NCBI GenBank assembly: GCA_007922195.1
Contig: ML681964.1
Coordinates: 2,913,406-2,977,405 of the forward strand
Length of the DNA: 64,000 nucleotides
Source of the DNA: Podocnemis expansa
Taxonomy: Eukaryota > Chordata > Testudines > Podocnemididae
Reading direction: 5' to 3'
The notes under the pieces were generated by a model, which saw only the letters and a list, made by a program, of their open reading frames with translations, was not told the origin of the DNA and made no database searches. A program made the position numbers and the translations under genes. Positions 24,159 to 37,135 of the stretch are shown here, piece after piece. How positions within the stretch are numbered: the stretch's first letter is position 1; each line of letters opens with the position of its first letter.

Positions 24159-27100
24159 CCACTATGAGTAGCAGCAACAACTGAGTCCAGAAAGAGCTAC
24201 TGCCTTCCCTGGGTCAGTGGTCTTTGTCCCCGCTGCTCCTGGTCTGCTTCCTGGAACTGGGGAGGGTTTTCACGGCCTACTTGCCTGGAGTCTTTCCATC
24301 TCTCCAATCCTCCTTTTTGGATGGGATTGCCCCATCTCAACTCCCTGCTCAGCTCTTTGAGTGACAGGGTCTTCCTTCAGTCTGCTGCGCCTAAAAGCCC
24401 TGGGCTCTGCCTGGGTGGGCTTCTCCATAATGCCCGTACTTTCCGGGTGTCGTGGCACACAGCAATCAATCCATCCAAATCACCTCCACTAGCTCTGCTC
24501 CTTTCTACTCTGCTCCTCCTCCTTTTCCAACTCTCTTTCGCCTACCCCTGCCTGCCTGAGAAGGAGGTTTTTAAACAGCATGGCAAGTTCTTTAATTTCT
24601 TCAGGTGACCTAATTCACCTGGACTAACCCTAACTAAATGACACAGAGTACAAGGATTTGCTGATCCTGGGACTAATATGTACACCTTCCACTACTCTCC
24701 TATAGCCATCAGGTCTGACACTGCCACAGTGTTTAACTGCCATTGAAATTCAATGGGATTTGGGCATCTAATCCCTTAAATTACTTTTCAAATACTAGGC
24801 ATTTTAATAATAAGCAATAAAAAGATTTGGCAATAAGCAATAAAAAGAGTAACATGAAATCCAATTATAAATTGCAATCTGAAAGCTGCTTCTAGAATCA
24901 AGCTCTTACCATGATGATCAGATACCAAGCTCATCACTCATGGTTTATCCTTCTTGATATTTGATTTTCGTATATGTTGAATGCTTGTGACTCCCACTAA
25001 AGCCAAAGGGAACTAAAAGTGCTCAGTCCTTCTGCAAGTCAGGCCAACTTTATTTAAGTATATAATTTTCTGCACACAGACTTTAATTTTTTCATGATAT
25101 GCTGTTGCTATGGACCTATCCACACATTTACTTTACTTATACTGAAATAAAGTCATTGTTTCAATGAAATGCCCAGCACACAGCACTATAACCCAGCTCT
25201 TTGGGTCATGAAATCCAGCTGAAACTACAGGGAATTTTACACACACAAAACACAACTATAGAAATTGGAAAATGGCAAGTAAATCAGCATTAGCATCACT
25301 TCTCTTTAAAAACTATATTAGGATATTTAATGATCTTTTTCACATCCTCACAGGGGAGCAAACCAACAGCATTTATAACATTGGCAAGAAGTCAAGTCCA
25401 TGAGGGAGGTTTCTTTAGACTCTTAGGAACATGGGAATTAGCCACAGAGGATCAGACAACAGAACTGTCTTCTCTGGTATCTCTGTCCTACCAAAATGAA
25501 ATCTCCAGAATGAAAGACCATTATCCAACAAGCCACAGTCTCTGATACAAACAATGTACACTTGACCTTTGTTTTATCTTTTCTATTGCCTCCAGCTTTG
25601 GACAATATCTGATGAACCATTGGAGATGTGAAAGGCACCTAGGAAACTGTGAGATGCATCAATTAACTTAATGATATTCTTCCAGGATATGGAAGAATCC
25701 TCCAAATCCCATTAGAGTCTAGAAAATCCAACCCATTTTCCCTTGCTTTACGAAGGAGCCATCACCATTCTAAACAAGTGGTGAATTAGAAATGAAGAGG
25801 ACCAGTTATATCAATCCCATATTAGTGAAGGATGGTCTATAGAGTATATGCACTACTGTTTTACATGGGCTACTCTCAAAAACCTAAAATGTTGGGGCAT
25901 CCACTACTTTATCGAATAAGCTTTCATCAGCTGTCTCTCTATACTTGCTACTTAATTTTCTGCAGAAGTCACCTTTAAATGGAGCAAGGTGGATCATGCT
26001 CTCTTCATAGCACATTTACTCTCTAATATCCTTGAGACGGAGATTCAGAGCTAGGTCTCCTGTCTGGCAATACAGAACATTATTGTTAGGCCAAAGGGCT
26101 ACACATATTGTCTTTTTAAAAATCTCTTCTTGATAATAAGCTCACAATAATAAAATTATTTTAAAATACCTTAGGCTTTATCCAGAAATTGGAGTATTTA
26201 CTTTAACTTCTAAAAAAAATAAGCTAAAATGTAGGACCATATTCTGTGACCTTACACTGAGTTAATCTTGTGTCAGAAGTAGGCCCATTGTAATGAATAA
26301 GGTGCCTTTAAGTGCTATTAATTTATGAACAGAACCAGTAAAAAAATTTTTATACATATTTTAATTTTTTATTAACTCATTCCATTTTCACTACTTTTCT
26401 AGTTGCAGTATGGTTGGGAGAACTAGGCCTTTTATTTTCTATAATGCCAGTGCAAGTATACAGTTAGACAATGCATATCATATTCATCACATCACGTATG
26501 ACTGAAACATTTTTGATTACGAAGGTACCATCTCTTTATCAGGTATAGACAAGTACTCTATGGGAATAATAATTATTGAATGTTGTCTTTATAAGTTTTA
26601 ATGGTAAGGATAAATGAAGAACTAGACATCAGGAGTCTTTTCTCTCTCCTTCAGGACTCTCGAATTCAGGAGTACTAACTAATTCTAGAGTAAATCATGG
26701 AAATATCACAAATAGAGTGGTACAAAATATTGGCTGTTTCAACCTTCTTTCAAGTTTCTGAGAATGAATCTAGGAAAGACCTTCCTATTATCTTACCAAA
26801 TGCTGCCAGTATAACAAAAAAAGGTATATCAGAAATGACTAAGAAAGAGGACAGGTACATTTGGGAAGTAATGATTATCATGACACTATCTCATATTAAA
26901 AATATCTATTTAATTGCTAGGTTCCCTACCACCCTCATGTGTAATTTCTGTTTGAAGGTTTTCTTCTGTGTGATACAGTGCTGTCCAGAGAGCTGGAATT
27001 AGGCAACAGGCTACTATCAATATATGATAAAAGGAGTTGTCCTGTCATTCATCTTACTTTGCAACAATGTGTGAGAGCCTCACCTCGACACCAGACTCTT

Positions 27101-27253
27101 TTTCTGCAATGTGAAAAGGGACAGAGCAATATAAAGGAGCCCCAAAGGCCTTGCCAGCAGCCAGGAGAGGATTTCTCTAGCACAGAAACTGTGGAAATTA
27201 GTCAATAGTACTGTCCCCCTGAAGGCCCAATACAAGCCCCAATACAAAGAAGG
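24159..27253. other. RBMS3: RBMS3 intron, no firm feature
   Basis: The stretch at 24160-24610 is CT-rich and GC-richer than its surroundings but has no recognised identity. The remainder is AT-rich intron. Confidence 0.5.
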
Positions 27254-27261
27254 GGCAGAAG

Positions 27262-27786
27262 CAGGGCCTGCCCAACCATATAGGTAACGAGGTGGTCACC
27301 TAGGGCGCCAGATTTTAAGGGGTACAAAATTAGACTCCAAAGAGAAACAGCTGAACTCGAATTAATATGCAAACTAAATTCTGTGAAAGCAGGACTCAAT
27401 CGAGATTATGGGTTCTTTTCACATTACAAAGGGTAATTTGACTTCAGGCTTCCCATTCTTTAAGCCTGTAAACTGCTCTGATTTGCTGTTACTTTATGAC
27501 CTGATCCTATGTTTTACACCCCCTTGCATTTAGTTTCATTCCTTTCTGTAAGTTCACCCATCTTCGAAGCATCTGAGGAAGTGGGATCTTCTCCCACGAA
27601 AGCTCATGCAAAAAATAAATCTGTTAGTCTTCAAGTGCCACACAACTGCTTGTTGTTTTTTTACAAAATTAGATGTCAGTGATTTTTTTTCTCTATTTTA
27701 AAAAATATATTCTCTCAATGTGGGGCTTCGGGGGCAGATCAATGTCTTAGTTTGCCCAGGTCCCCAAAACCATTGGGCTAGTGATG
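27262..27786. mobile_element. hAT element split by a PLE
   Basis: The left end cagggcctgcccaac, followed by ggtggtcacctagggcgcca, matches the family at 60672-60910, which has caggcagttgcctagggtgc-type wording. The right end ccattgggctagtgatg corresponds to that copy's cttgggccagccttg. The element is broken at 27335-27662 by a PLE. Flanking 8-mers ggcagaag and gccaggaa agree at only five positions. Confidence 0.6.
27335..27662 (+). mobile_element. 5'-truncated PLE, family A, with 11-bp TSD
   Basis: The copy begins in the last codons of the GIY-YIG reading frame (RETAELELICKLNSVKAGLN, then RDYGF). It continues through a 3' UTR with a hairpin-forming gtgggatcttctcccac and ends ctgttagtcttcaagtgcca plus a T-rich tail. 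acaaaattaga is duplicated exactly at 27324-27334 and 27663-27673. It lies inside the hAT at 27262-27786 and retains CGA where the copy at 42904-43948 has a TGA stop. Confidence 0.9.
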
Positions 27787-29654
27787 GCCAGGAAGGACAT
27801 GTTGAGGTTGACTCAGAGTCCTGCAGAGATTTGTGCTCTGTTGTGGCTCACAGGGCAGCCCAAAGAAGCTGTTGTAACTTACACCTTCTCTACATTGATG
27901 AGGGTGTGTAGAGGACAGGCACTACCTGTACAGCTACATGTTGCAATGAGAGGCATGTTGTGTCTATGCCTGTCACTGTGCTGTGTAACCACATGTGGCA
28001 AAGAAAGGCTCTGACTGGGGTGACAGTGTAGAAAGGCTGCAAGAGGTATTTGCTGCCTGGCGACACGGCCAGCCATATTTGAGCCTTGCTGGGTCTTACT
28101 CCAAATATGCAAACCAAAGCTGGATCCCTGAAAATCTCTCTGGAAAGCTGCCTTTTTTTTTTTAAATGAAATTTCCAGTCTGATTTCCCAATATAAGGAA
28201 ATGTATTGGAAATGTATTTCCAAAACAGGTCAGAAACACACAGTACCTGAAACCATTTGATATTTGCCCATCGTTAATAACAACAACTATTAAATTTAAG
28301 ATAGAAAAAGATAGAAGAATACATCCACAGGTATACTGCACACATACATGTCTGCCCTTTTACAGTTTGCTCAACAACATGCATGACTGGAGCCTTCTAA
28401 TATCTGAGCTATAAATGCATGCACTTTACATTGGTACAAGTAGGAAACTGAATGAGGACAAGCAGAGTCATCTGGTAAGTGAAGCATGAGCCTGCATCAT
28501 TCAAATCAATTGGAGTTGTCCCATTGAACTGAATGAGAACAGGATTCAGTCTTAAGTGAGCAAAAGTCACTTAGTGGCGAAAAAAATTTCCCTCAGGACA
28601 AGACTTATTTATTTACCTAAAAATACATAATCTCCTACAATAAAAACAGGCAGAAATGAAAAATGTGTGACTCTATATGGGGAATTGGGACAGTTGTATC
28701 AGGAAGCATTTACTGATGTATGCAATGCCAGCCCTGAGAACCAAATATAATCTATATCAGTATCTACAAAGTAAGGCCAATGGGAAGATATATGAACATA
28801 AACATAACAATGAGTCAAGAATGAAAAATGGAGTTGAAGGTGGAGAAGCCTGTCTCATTCAGTGATCAAAACCAATTTAGTTAGATTTGAAATACTCAAA
28901 GGCATGAAGCAACACAATTTTGTTTTTAATTTTAAGAAAGCTGCATTTGAGAGCAAGATAATTGTCTCACATAATTTTGATTAGTATCAAAATTACTAGC
29001 TATTAGAAACCCATGGCTGAAAAGCAGGAACAAAGTGGAGACACCTGATGATATTCAACCAATTTGAAACAAGGGAGAAAAGGCAACTGAGGCTACTGCA
29101 GTTATGTGAGGAGGCAAGTTTTACTATAAAAGATAAGTGAAAAGAATTAAAAATTAGAAACACATTGACAAGAGGATTGTGAAATCTATATAAATATCTC
29201 AAACTGCAGACAGTTAAAAGGCTGTTTATAGGCTCAAGATGAAAGAAATTTTCACTAACAACAAAGAGTTCTGCACATATATTCATAATACATAGAAAGT
29301 AAAAGATAAAAATGACAGTAAGGAATTGCAGAGAGCGGATAAGAAATGGAAAATTTGTTAAACAATTATTTTGCAACTGTCTTTACATGGATCATATTTT
29401 CTGATACACCAAAGGAAGATTTATATACTGTACTCAGCAGATAACAATGGAACTGCTTGCACAAAACAAATGCTTTGAAGGTAGACAAAGTAACAAATTC
29501 AGTTCATATTACCATCATATGTGTTAAAAGGAAATCAGGATACAAATGATGGAATTATTTGTTTTTTGAAAAACTGATCATGCCCAAGGATAATAAAGTG
29601 ACAAATGTGACACCTTGGTTTAAAAAGTCCACAAGGATCTGAACAGAACTAAAA
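27787..29654. other. RBMS3: RBMS3 intron, no firm feature
   Basis: 27787-28130 is GC-richer and unidentified. At about 28480-28560, caattggagttgtcccattg and gaacaggattcagtc resemble an old palindromic amniote repeat. The rest is AT-rich intron. Confidence 0.45.
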
Positions 29655-29785
29655 TTATTATTTTATTATTACAGCACCTATGTTTCCCAGCTACAGACTA
29701 GAGCCCTTCTGTGCTAGGCTAGACACTGTACAAACACAGAACTAAGACTTGGTCCCTGCCTCTTACAATCTAAGATCTCATTTAA
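29655..29785 (+). repeat. Ancient interspersed repeat
   Basis: An attattattttattatta lead is followed by cagcacctatgtttcccagc, cccttctgtgctaggctaga, cactgtacaaacacagaact and ccctgcctcttacaatctaa. I recognise this as a widespread old amniote repeat but cannot name the family. A shorter copy is at 12312-12374. Confidence 0.6.
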
Positions 29786-29984
29786 AGAGCTCAGAGTCCT
29801 CAACACAGTTTTACAAACTAATTGTAAACCAAACTACAAGTTCAATCATTGGCTTCTTGTCTGGTTGCTATGTGCTGCTGATGCATTATATACCTATCGG
29901 GACCTAACTGAACTGCTTTCACCCTTTATGTAAGTCTTCAGGTTATATGCCAATTCAGAGCATAGATGAACCACTCACCATTCA

Positions 29985-30330
29985 TAGTGTGATCTAAGGC
30001 AGTGGTTCTCAATGTTTTGTGGGTCATGAATCACCTGGTGGTGTATGGCAACCCAACAGGACACACCAGCCTACCCTCCCCAGGATGAATCTAGCCATCT
30101 CCCTGGTTTTCTGCAACACATTTACCACTGTTTGGTGATACAGTTATGTACCCTGACACAGTGGTTGAGAACCACTGATCTGAGGGACTAGGGACAGTAC
30201 TTGGGGTCAGGAAGCTTGGGTACTGTTTGCAGCTTTACTGCTGATTAGCTGTGTGACTTAAGGCAAGTCACAAGCCTCTTTTCATCATGTTTCACATTAG
30301 GTGTTTTTCGTAACATTTACTTAACTTTAT
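29985..30330 (+). repeat. MIR SINE split by a hAT
   Basis: The MIR head is interrupted just before gggactagggacagtactt. The core gctgattagctgtgtgactt and aggcaagtcacaagcctctt follows, then the tail. Removing 30000-30177 and one duplication copy gives a continuous gtgatctaagggactaggg head. Confidence 0.75.
30000..30177. mobile_element. hAT element, 178 bp, inside MIR
   Basis: The inverted ends are cagtggttctcaatg and ggttgagaaccactg. The 8-bp duplications atctaagg (29992-29999) and atctgagg (30178-30185) differ at one base. It has no coding capacity. Confidence 0.9.
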
Positions 30331-31494
30331 AGAGGATCTGAACTCCTCAGGTAAATAGTTCTTATAAAATGCATGGCATTCTTCACATACACAAAGCAAC
30401 ATAATTAAATTAAAATTAAGCGGCAAACTGAAGAAGTGTTATTGAAGGTTATCTTAAGTCCATCGACTCAGAGTACATGCTACAATACCAATAAAACCAA
30501 ACAAAACACAGTCCATTCACTGAGAGAGAGGAAAATGAAAAGACATGATACTACTACCACACAATATACTTGCTAACCTTCATCAAGAATATTGTGTTCT
30601 GTTTTATTCATTCATCTCTAGAAAAGGAACTGTACTTAAGTATGTAATGCCACATGTTGAGATTATTTCTCAGGAATAAAAGTTAAAGAAATTGAGTTCA
30701 TTCTTTGGGTTGAGAAGCCAGAAGATGACCAGAGAGAAATATTCAAACTGATGGAGGAGTAGAAAACAACATTAATTGTTCACTCTAGTGAAAAGTTTCC
30801 AGCCTCATCAAGAAAAACAACTGAGCATTAAATTAGATGGAGGGAAACCAGCTCAGTTATAACCATTTAGAACGTGAAGCAAAGACCTTGCTATCCAAAA
30901 GCAAAAGAATGTGAATATTATTAAAGGTGAGATATACAAAACATTGCTTAGGATAACTTCTGCCCAAGTTGAAAGCACGTAGATAATCTGCCACTAATGT
31001 TGGCTTAGTTGAATGCTATTAGTGGAGGTGCTGTGTGACTGGCAACATTTTTTTTCTTGTTATTTCAAAGCAATTTTTATTAAGCTGAGCAATAGCAGTA
31101 ATTGGTAGTGTACACTGTTTCAAAGACAGAAAACCAGGGTATGGGATATTCTCCAGTGTTCCAGCACTTTCACGAATATCATTCCATATTTAATGTTTTT
31201 TTCCAGAGCTGGTTCTGTGGCCTGTGCTACCCAGTCCATGTTAAGCTTTTAATGATGCTCAATAATTTCAAGGAAAATAAAACTAAGGAAGTGCTGTATC
31301 TGCAACAAAGCTTTGTGATGTAGTATAACAGAGGTGAGCTCTAGGGGATAGTCACTTCGGTTAGCACTGTTTCTCCTACAAACAAAAAGAAGAAAAGTTC
31401 AAGAGTAGAAAAAGTGACTTATCTAGCACTTGAATGTGTTCCAAAAAAAGATAAGAGGTTTCTCTGCACACTGCTTCAGACTCCAGTAAAGGTT
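30331..31494. other. RBMS3: RBMS3 intron, no feature recognised
   Basis: AT-rich intron with no paired repeat ends or exon-like frame. Confidence 0.5.
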
Positions 31495-31740
31495 GGCGGG
31501 GAGAGGGCAGCTGTATACATTTTAGTGCACACTCCTGCCCGTATGGATGAGGCTGGCACGCACTAGAAATCCCTAGCGTATGTCAACATAGTCCCATTTT
31601 AAACAGTACGATATCAGTGCACACTAGGGAACTGTTAGTGTATGCCAGAAGAGTCCACATGGTCCCGTTAGTGCATGACACACTAGTGAGGACTTAAATC
31701 TACACACTTCCAGTGCAGGCTAAAGCACTGAGTGGACAAA
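31495..31740. mobile_element. Possible MITE with repeated TAGTGCAC motifs
   Basis: Internal motifs ttttagtgcacact, cagtgcacactaggga, actgttagtgtatgcc and gttagtgcatgacacactag recur in both orientations. This matches the style of the foldback MITEs elsewhere in the window. Termini and target duplication are not defined. Confidence 0.4.
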
Positions 31741-31816
31741 TCTGAAGACCAAGGGGTAGATTTTCAAAGACACAAAAGGACGTTGGGACAGCAGGGCATC
31801 TAACAGCCCTTCATGC

Positions 31817-32167
31817 CAGTGTTTCTCAACCACTGTGTTGGGACACATTACTGTGTCGCCACCAGGGGCATCACCGGTGCTGGGCTTATGGGGCTTGAGT
31901 TCTGAGTCCCAGCTCCTGAGCCCTGGGTCCGCTGCCAGGCCGCCTATAGCAGCACGCTCACTCGGCTTGAGCCCTGAATCCCAGCATGCTGAGCCTTGGG
32001 TCTTTTCCCAGGCCAGTGGCACTTCTGGTCACCACACAGAAATAAGTGTGTTGGGGACAGCTGGGGAAATACGTGGATTTAGCTTGCAGGGAGTGGGCTA
32101 GTGTGTCCTTTAGAGTTGCAATATGTTGTCAAGTGTGTTGCAACCAACAAAAGGTTGAGAACCACTC
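31817..32167. mobile_element. hAT element, about 350 bp
   Basis: The inverted ends cagtgtttctcaacca and ggttgagaaccactc match the family of 30000-30177. The interior is GC-rich and repeats a tgagccctgggtc/tgagccttgggtc phrase. The target duplication is unclear (4 of 8 positions). The open frames on both strands here are by-products of base composition. Confidence 0.75.
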
Positions 32168-35100
32168 CTTTTGTCTTTGAAAATCTCCCCCTAAAAACTG
32201 TAGTTAAATTGGTCACTACAAAGAGACAACTCATTTTCTTCCTGAAGGCGAATGTAGCTGATCTTTACAGTGAAGTATTACTAACAGCTGTGAACTGAAG
32301 TCCTCCGTTTATTAACAACCACCAAAATGAGACAGCATTGATGAATGCAGTGTGTGCTACCCACATCACAAGCATGGTCCCAGTCTGTTCTTGGACAGTC
32401 ACATCTTCACTGAGCACACAGTTTTGTTCCCACACTCATTCATTTCTTGACTAATGCTAAGATGGCCATATGAGCCTGCACACATGAAGTGCCTGCAGCG
32501 GTGGCAGTCTTTGTGATCTCCACTAGATCCTGGACTGAATGACTGAACTCCTATAAAACTAGCCAGCACCAAACATTTTAACTTACTGTCAAGATACTGG
32601 CCAGGGTGCAAAAAAAAATTATCAAAGCCATTGCAGGTGCTAATGTAGTTTATGCTAACCCTGTCAAGCACAGAGGATTTGCACTATTTTTATAAACAAC
32701 TTTACTTTTCTCAGTCTGGAAGAAATATAAAGATGATAGCTAATGAGTTCTGTGGTAATCCTTTGCCTCTCACTGAATACATAAGGCTGAACATCACAAA
32801 ACTTTTATTAGTTAGGAAGTCCCTTTGGATTGAAAAGACACCAAGAGGCTAAACAGAGCAACATCCTTTGCAAAAATGATTTACAGTACTAGTGCCAACA
32901 TAACACTGCTCAAGTTACTTAAGTCTCATGAGTTTTCCAGCGAAGAGCCTCAATGTGCAGAAAAGCATCTGCAACTGTAAGGCTGTGCAATTTGTTATGA
33001 GACAATAAACGGCAATTTAAGTTACAAAATCAAGCAACAAATGATGTTTTAGCCATAAATCCACGTAAGACAGGTAGTTTTCATGGCACCCTGTCTGGTT
33101 TTTTTTTGTGTAGACATGGTATTTTATACTTTTCTCCTGCCCTGATGGCCAGAACACTTTAATGTTTGACTTTGGGTTATTTGTAGCTTTGTTCAAATGC
33201 ATAACTCCTTACTTTAAAAGGGTTGCACAGAAGTTTAATGTCCTGTGACTTCCTAATTTACCTGTATGTGAAACTTTTTTTTCTTCTTCTTATAAAGTTG
33301 TTATAACTCATATGCCAAGGGAACTCATAGCTTGGGAGACCTCTGTATTCAACAGTGAGCACATCAGACACACCTCTGGGAGGGTATTAACACAGATTAA
33401 CAACCCAGGATGTATTCATTAAAAGATTACAGATAGCTAGAAAATGAAGTAAAGGGTATTTGGAGTAGCGGAGATGACATCTGCTTAGTTCTGTGCTCTC
33501 TCTGTTAAGCTGCTTGGAATCCAACTGAAAATTCTGAATCAACTGCATTTAACCCTAAACAGACTGCCTAATTTTCTCTAAAAATCAGATGACTGTTTGA
33601 GCAGTTGTATTTAATAGTAGACATGGAGGCATACCTCTGCTCATTTTTTAAACTTAAATTCATAAAGATGTCACAGTGATAGCGAGAGCTGATTTTCCTT
33701 CTATGCCAATGACTGTGTTGCTTGGAGGATAATTTTCAACCCCTGATTGTGACTTTCCAAGCATACTAGGAGATTTGATTCTCCTCACATCTCCATGCAG
33801 GAAGATAAAAAATTGCTTGAAGGAGGATAAAGCCAGATGCTTCTATCTTTGCCGAAAAGCTTAAATACAGGTTTATAACAGAGACACATAAATTGACCAG
33901 AAGGTGTGATGAAAAGCTATGCAAATACAAAGACACTTGCACCAAGCCTTTTTAGCAGTAGGTGAAAAGCAAAGTAATATTACTAGCACAGAAATGAAAA
34001 ATATGTATCTTCCTAATTCAAAAGATCATATTTGTTCTGTGTGCCCTCAAGCAGTTTAATAATAAATATATTAGAACAAAATTTTGAATATGGATCATGG
34101 GAGCACTCTGCTTTGATAAGTATGCTAAAACATTTACTCAATGTTAATCAATGAAACTACAATCATTTCAAATCAACTGTGTCCACACATACAAAATCTC
34201 CATCTTACAATGACAGAGTTCTCCTAGGTGTTCTAGTTCATAGTTAAATCAGTCCAATGATTCATGATTCTAACTGGCTTTCACACAGGCTGTAATATTC
34301 TTTACCTGGAACTGAATGGTACTCAGAAGAGAATTCTTAAAACATTGGAAAAACCTCTCCTGTCTTATCCCTGCAACCAAATGACCACTGATCAGTATAA
34401 GCAACAGGCAAGCACAGCAAACAACTCTCTCAAATGGAAATTCTCTTTTGGAAAATAAGATTTGATTAATATACTATACCTGAATGAAGAAGTCATAAGC
34501 ATTAAAATCCAATTCCACAGAATCAGATCAAAACACAGATAAACATGCTATCTAACTGACATTCCTATTTTATTGTATGTCCTATTTTTATTGTTTTGCA
34601 TATCTCATTTTTGTTCCCATTTGACATCTAAATTAATGCCTACTAAAAATAAAGCAAAATATCTTTGTCTCGAACCCTCTCATCTTTTTTGTCTTTCATC
34701 CTCTGTTACTCATCTTTTTCTGATTCATGAAAGCAATGCAAAATTTACCCTGTTTAAATGTGGAAACCTATCCATAGCATTGATTTTAATGTATTATCAA
34801 GCAGAAAGAGTTACTAATACACAAAATAATGGCATAGGGTTACATGAATTAAGAATGTCACTGTTATATCCAATTTTCCTATATGTGAGCTGGTCTAGAC
34901 TAACTCTGAAACCTCACCTACAGAGTTTGGGGACTATAATGATTGAAAGCCTGCACTAACAGAGCCCTTGCTATACTCTATGTTTCCATCAGGTGTAGCT
35001 ATGATATTAGACAGGTTCATATTGCAACCCATTGTATGCATACAGGCAGAAATGGCAAAACTTAGGCCTCTGTGTATGTTTCTTTGCCCCTAATGTGATT

Positions 35101-36104
35101 CAGCACAAATCTATCATATGCTATGTTTCACACAGATTACCTACATTAATTGAATCCAAAAATCTGTCAGCAAATATATGAAGGAGAGAAGTCCACAAAA
35201 TAGAATATGAAAACTGGCACAAGAAGTTACATATTCCTGCATGGAGGTGATTTTACTTAGGCCCAAGTGAATTATTTTAACCACTCCTACAATATGTTCA
35301 TTCTGACTTTGATGAAAAAGAGACAGTGCTCCTTACATCACTACACATGAATGAATGATCTGATAGTGCTAAGATGGGAATAACTAACAGAAAGCCTCAT
35401 GCCATCATTCTGCATATATATTGCATGTATATTAAGTGTATACATATAGCTGGCTGGCTAGGTAACTCACATACATTATGCATTATTTCTGACTATGTTC
35501 CTTGGACAAATATATCAAAAAAGAATTAGCAAAATCAAGCCAGAGCAATTTATGCATTGTTATACAGTATAGTGATGAATTAGTATAGTTATTTACAACA
35601 TCCACAACTGAGCGACTAAGCATCTACTACTATGTGTCTTCAGCTCTCAGTTTCTTTTTTTGTGTCATCATCATCATCACCAATATCCTTAATTTATCAA
35701 CAGTGGAAACTGCCTGAGGGCAAACCTGAAGTCAGTATTTTTTGTATTTAGCGTTACACCACTTTGAATAGAAGAGTAGCTAGAAAACACAGGGAAGGGG
35801 GACAGAAGAAGCACAGTGCAGGAGCAGATGGCAGGGACACTGGTGGTGGTAGAAAAGTGGCTCTAAGAACCTTTGAATCTGCCCTGATACCACCTGCTTC
35901 AGAGGACGGTATGGCCTGCCAAGTGTTATGGCCACCTCCTCCCCTGTCTTCAACTCCCCTCCTCCCACAGTGCGAGCTGAGAAGGAGGAGGCAATGCAGA
36001 GCCATATACGCCAGCCTTACAGAGCTCCTGCAGCAGTGGAGTTCTCATAGACAAAACTGCCATTGCTTTACTTTCCTTATGTGGTGCCAGGGAGATACGT
36101 AATG
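32168..36104. other. RBMS3: RBMS3 intron; TCA microsatellite
   Basis: AT-rich intron. A (tca)n run lies at 35665-35680, and 35755-36005 is GC-richer but unidentified. The 128-codon frame at 34573-34959 is leucine- and serine-rich with no recognisable domain or splice boundaries. Confidence 0.5.
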
Positions 36105-36292
36105 CTGAGGGCATGTTTACACTGCTGCAGGACTAATTGACACTGCAGCAGCATCAACTGAGCAGGTCTTTGTAGATCCGTTCAGACGATGAGAGAAGAC
36201 TCTCTGTACTCGACTCTCCTATTGACATAACATCGTATGTGGACATGAGATACTCGGGTTAGTTTATATAACCAGTGTAGATCAGTCCTCAG
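36105..36292. mobile_element. MITE, 188 bp
   Basis: The ends ctgagggcatgtttacactg and cagtgtagatcagtcctcag are inverted repeats of about 20 bp with a few mismatches. The tacactg core is that of the other TCTACAC-type MITEs here. No clear target duplication. Confidence 0.7.
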
Positions 36293-36606
36293 TGTCAGAA
36301 CCTTATGTGCAGCATACACATGCTATCTTAAGCATAGCATGATGCTAAATTTTCTGCATCTAACTGAAAACAATAAGATTTCATTAAATCACCGCAGGCA
36401 CAAGAGGTGAGTATAAACTCATTATGTAGATACTCTTACAGCTGACATGATTAAAAAGTCATTGACAAACTGAGATACAGGCTACTTAAAATAAATTAAT
36501 CTACAATAGTTGCAGATATTACAAACTCTCTTGAAACCTCGAGCAATTGCTCTATTCCTAGGTTTTCATCTCCTCTCTTATTGTAAGACTCACAGAAACT
36601 GAAAAT

Positions 36607-36790
36607 AGTGAAACAAGCAGGGAGTCCTGAGGTACTTAAAGACTAACAAATTTATTTATCGCATGAGCTTTCCGGGGAGAAAATCTCATTTCTTTTCCCA
36701 TGAAAGCTCATGAGCTAAATAAATCTGTTAGTCTAAGTCCCATAGGACTCCTTGCTTGTTTTGTTGAACTAGACTGACATGGTTGTCCCT
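36607..36790. mobile_element. PLE-derived inverted pair, family A
   Basis: The left arm is a reverse-complement tail (ggagtcctgaggtacttaaa, gactaacaaatttatttatc, gcatgagctttcc). The right arm is in sense (catgaaagctcatgagctaa, ataaatctgttagtc, ataggactccttgcttg, then gaactagactgacatggttg). tgaaaat flanks the pair at 36600-36606 and 36791-36797. Confidence 0.72.
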
Positions 36791-37004
36791 TGAAAATGAC
36801 TATGTACAAAGACTGAAACCTTCTCTCATTGAAGACAATGTGTGTTTTACTATTGTTTGCAGTAATGTCAGGATTTCACCGTTGTCAAAGGTGGAATGTA
36901 AAACAAACGGGGGGAGGGGAATAAATCATATAGAACTGTGGTACTTAGGCATTCTGGAATGTATTAAGAGTGTTATTATTACAGGATAGAAGAGGTAGCT
37001 GTAC

Positions 37005-37135
37005 TTGATATGTGTGAAGATTCATCCGGAGTATTATGTTGCAGTTGTGAGCAGCACAATTTAAGAAAGATGTGGACAAGCTGTAGAGAGTCCTGAATAG
37101 AACAATATAAAAGCTAAGAGGTTTAGAAACCCCTA
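37005..37135 (+). mobile_element. CR1 LINE internal fragment
   Basis: ggagtattatgttgcagttg, then caatttaagaaagatgtgga and caagctgtagagagtcctga, corresponds to the CR1 'gagtattgtgtccagttctgg…agaaggtccagag' region. Both ends are truncated. Confidence 0.7.

Noticed and set aside
34573..34959. 128-codon plus-strand frame
   Set aside because: Low-complexity, hydrophobic, no domain, no splice signals and antisense to RBMS3.
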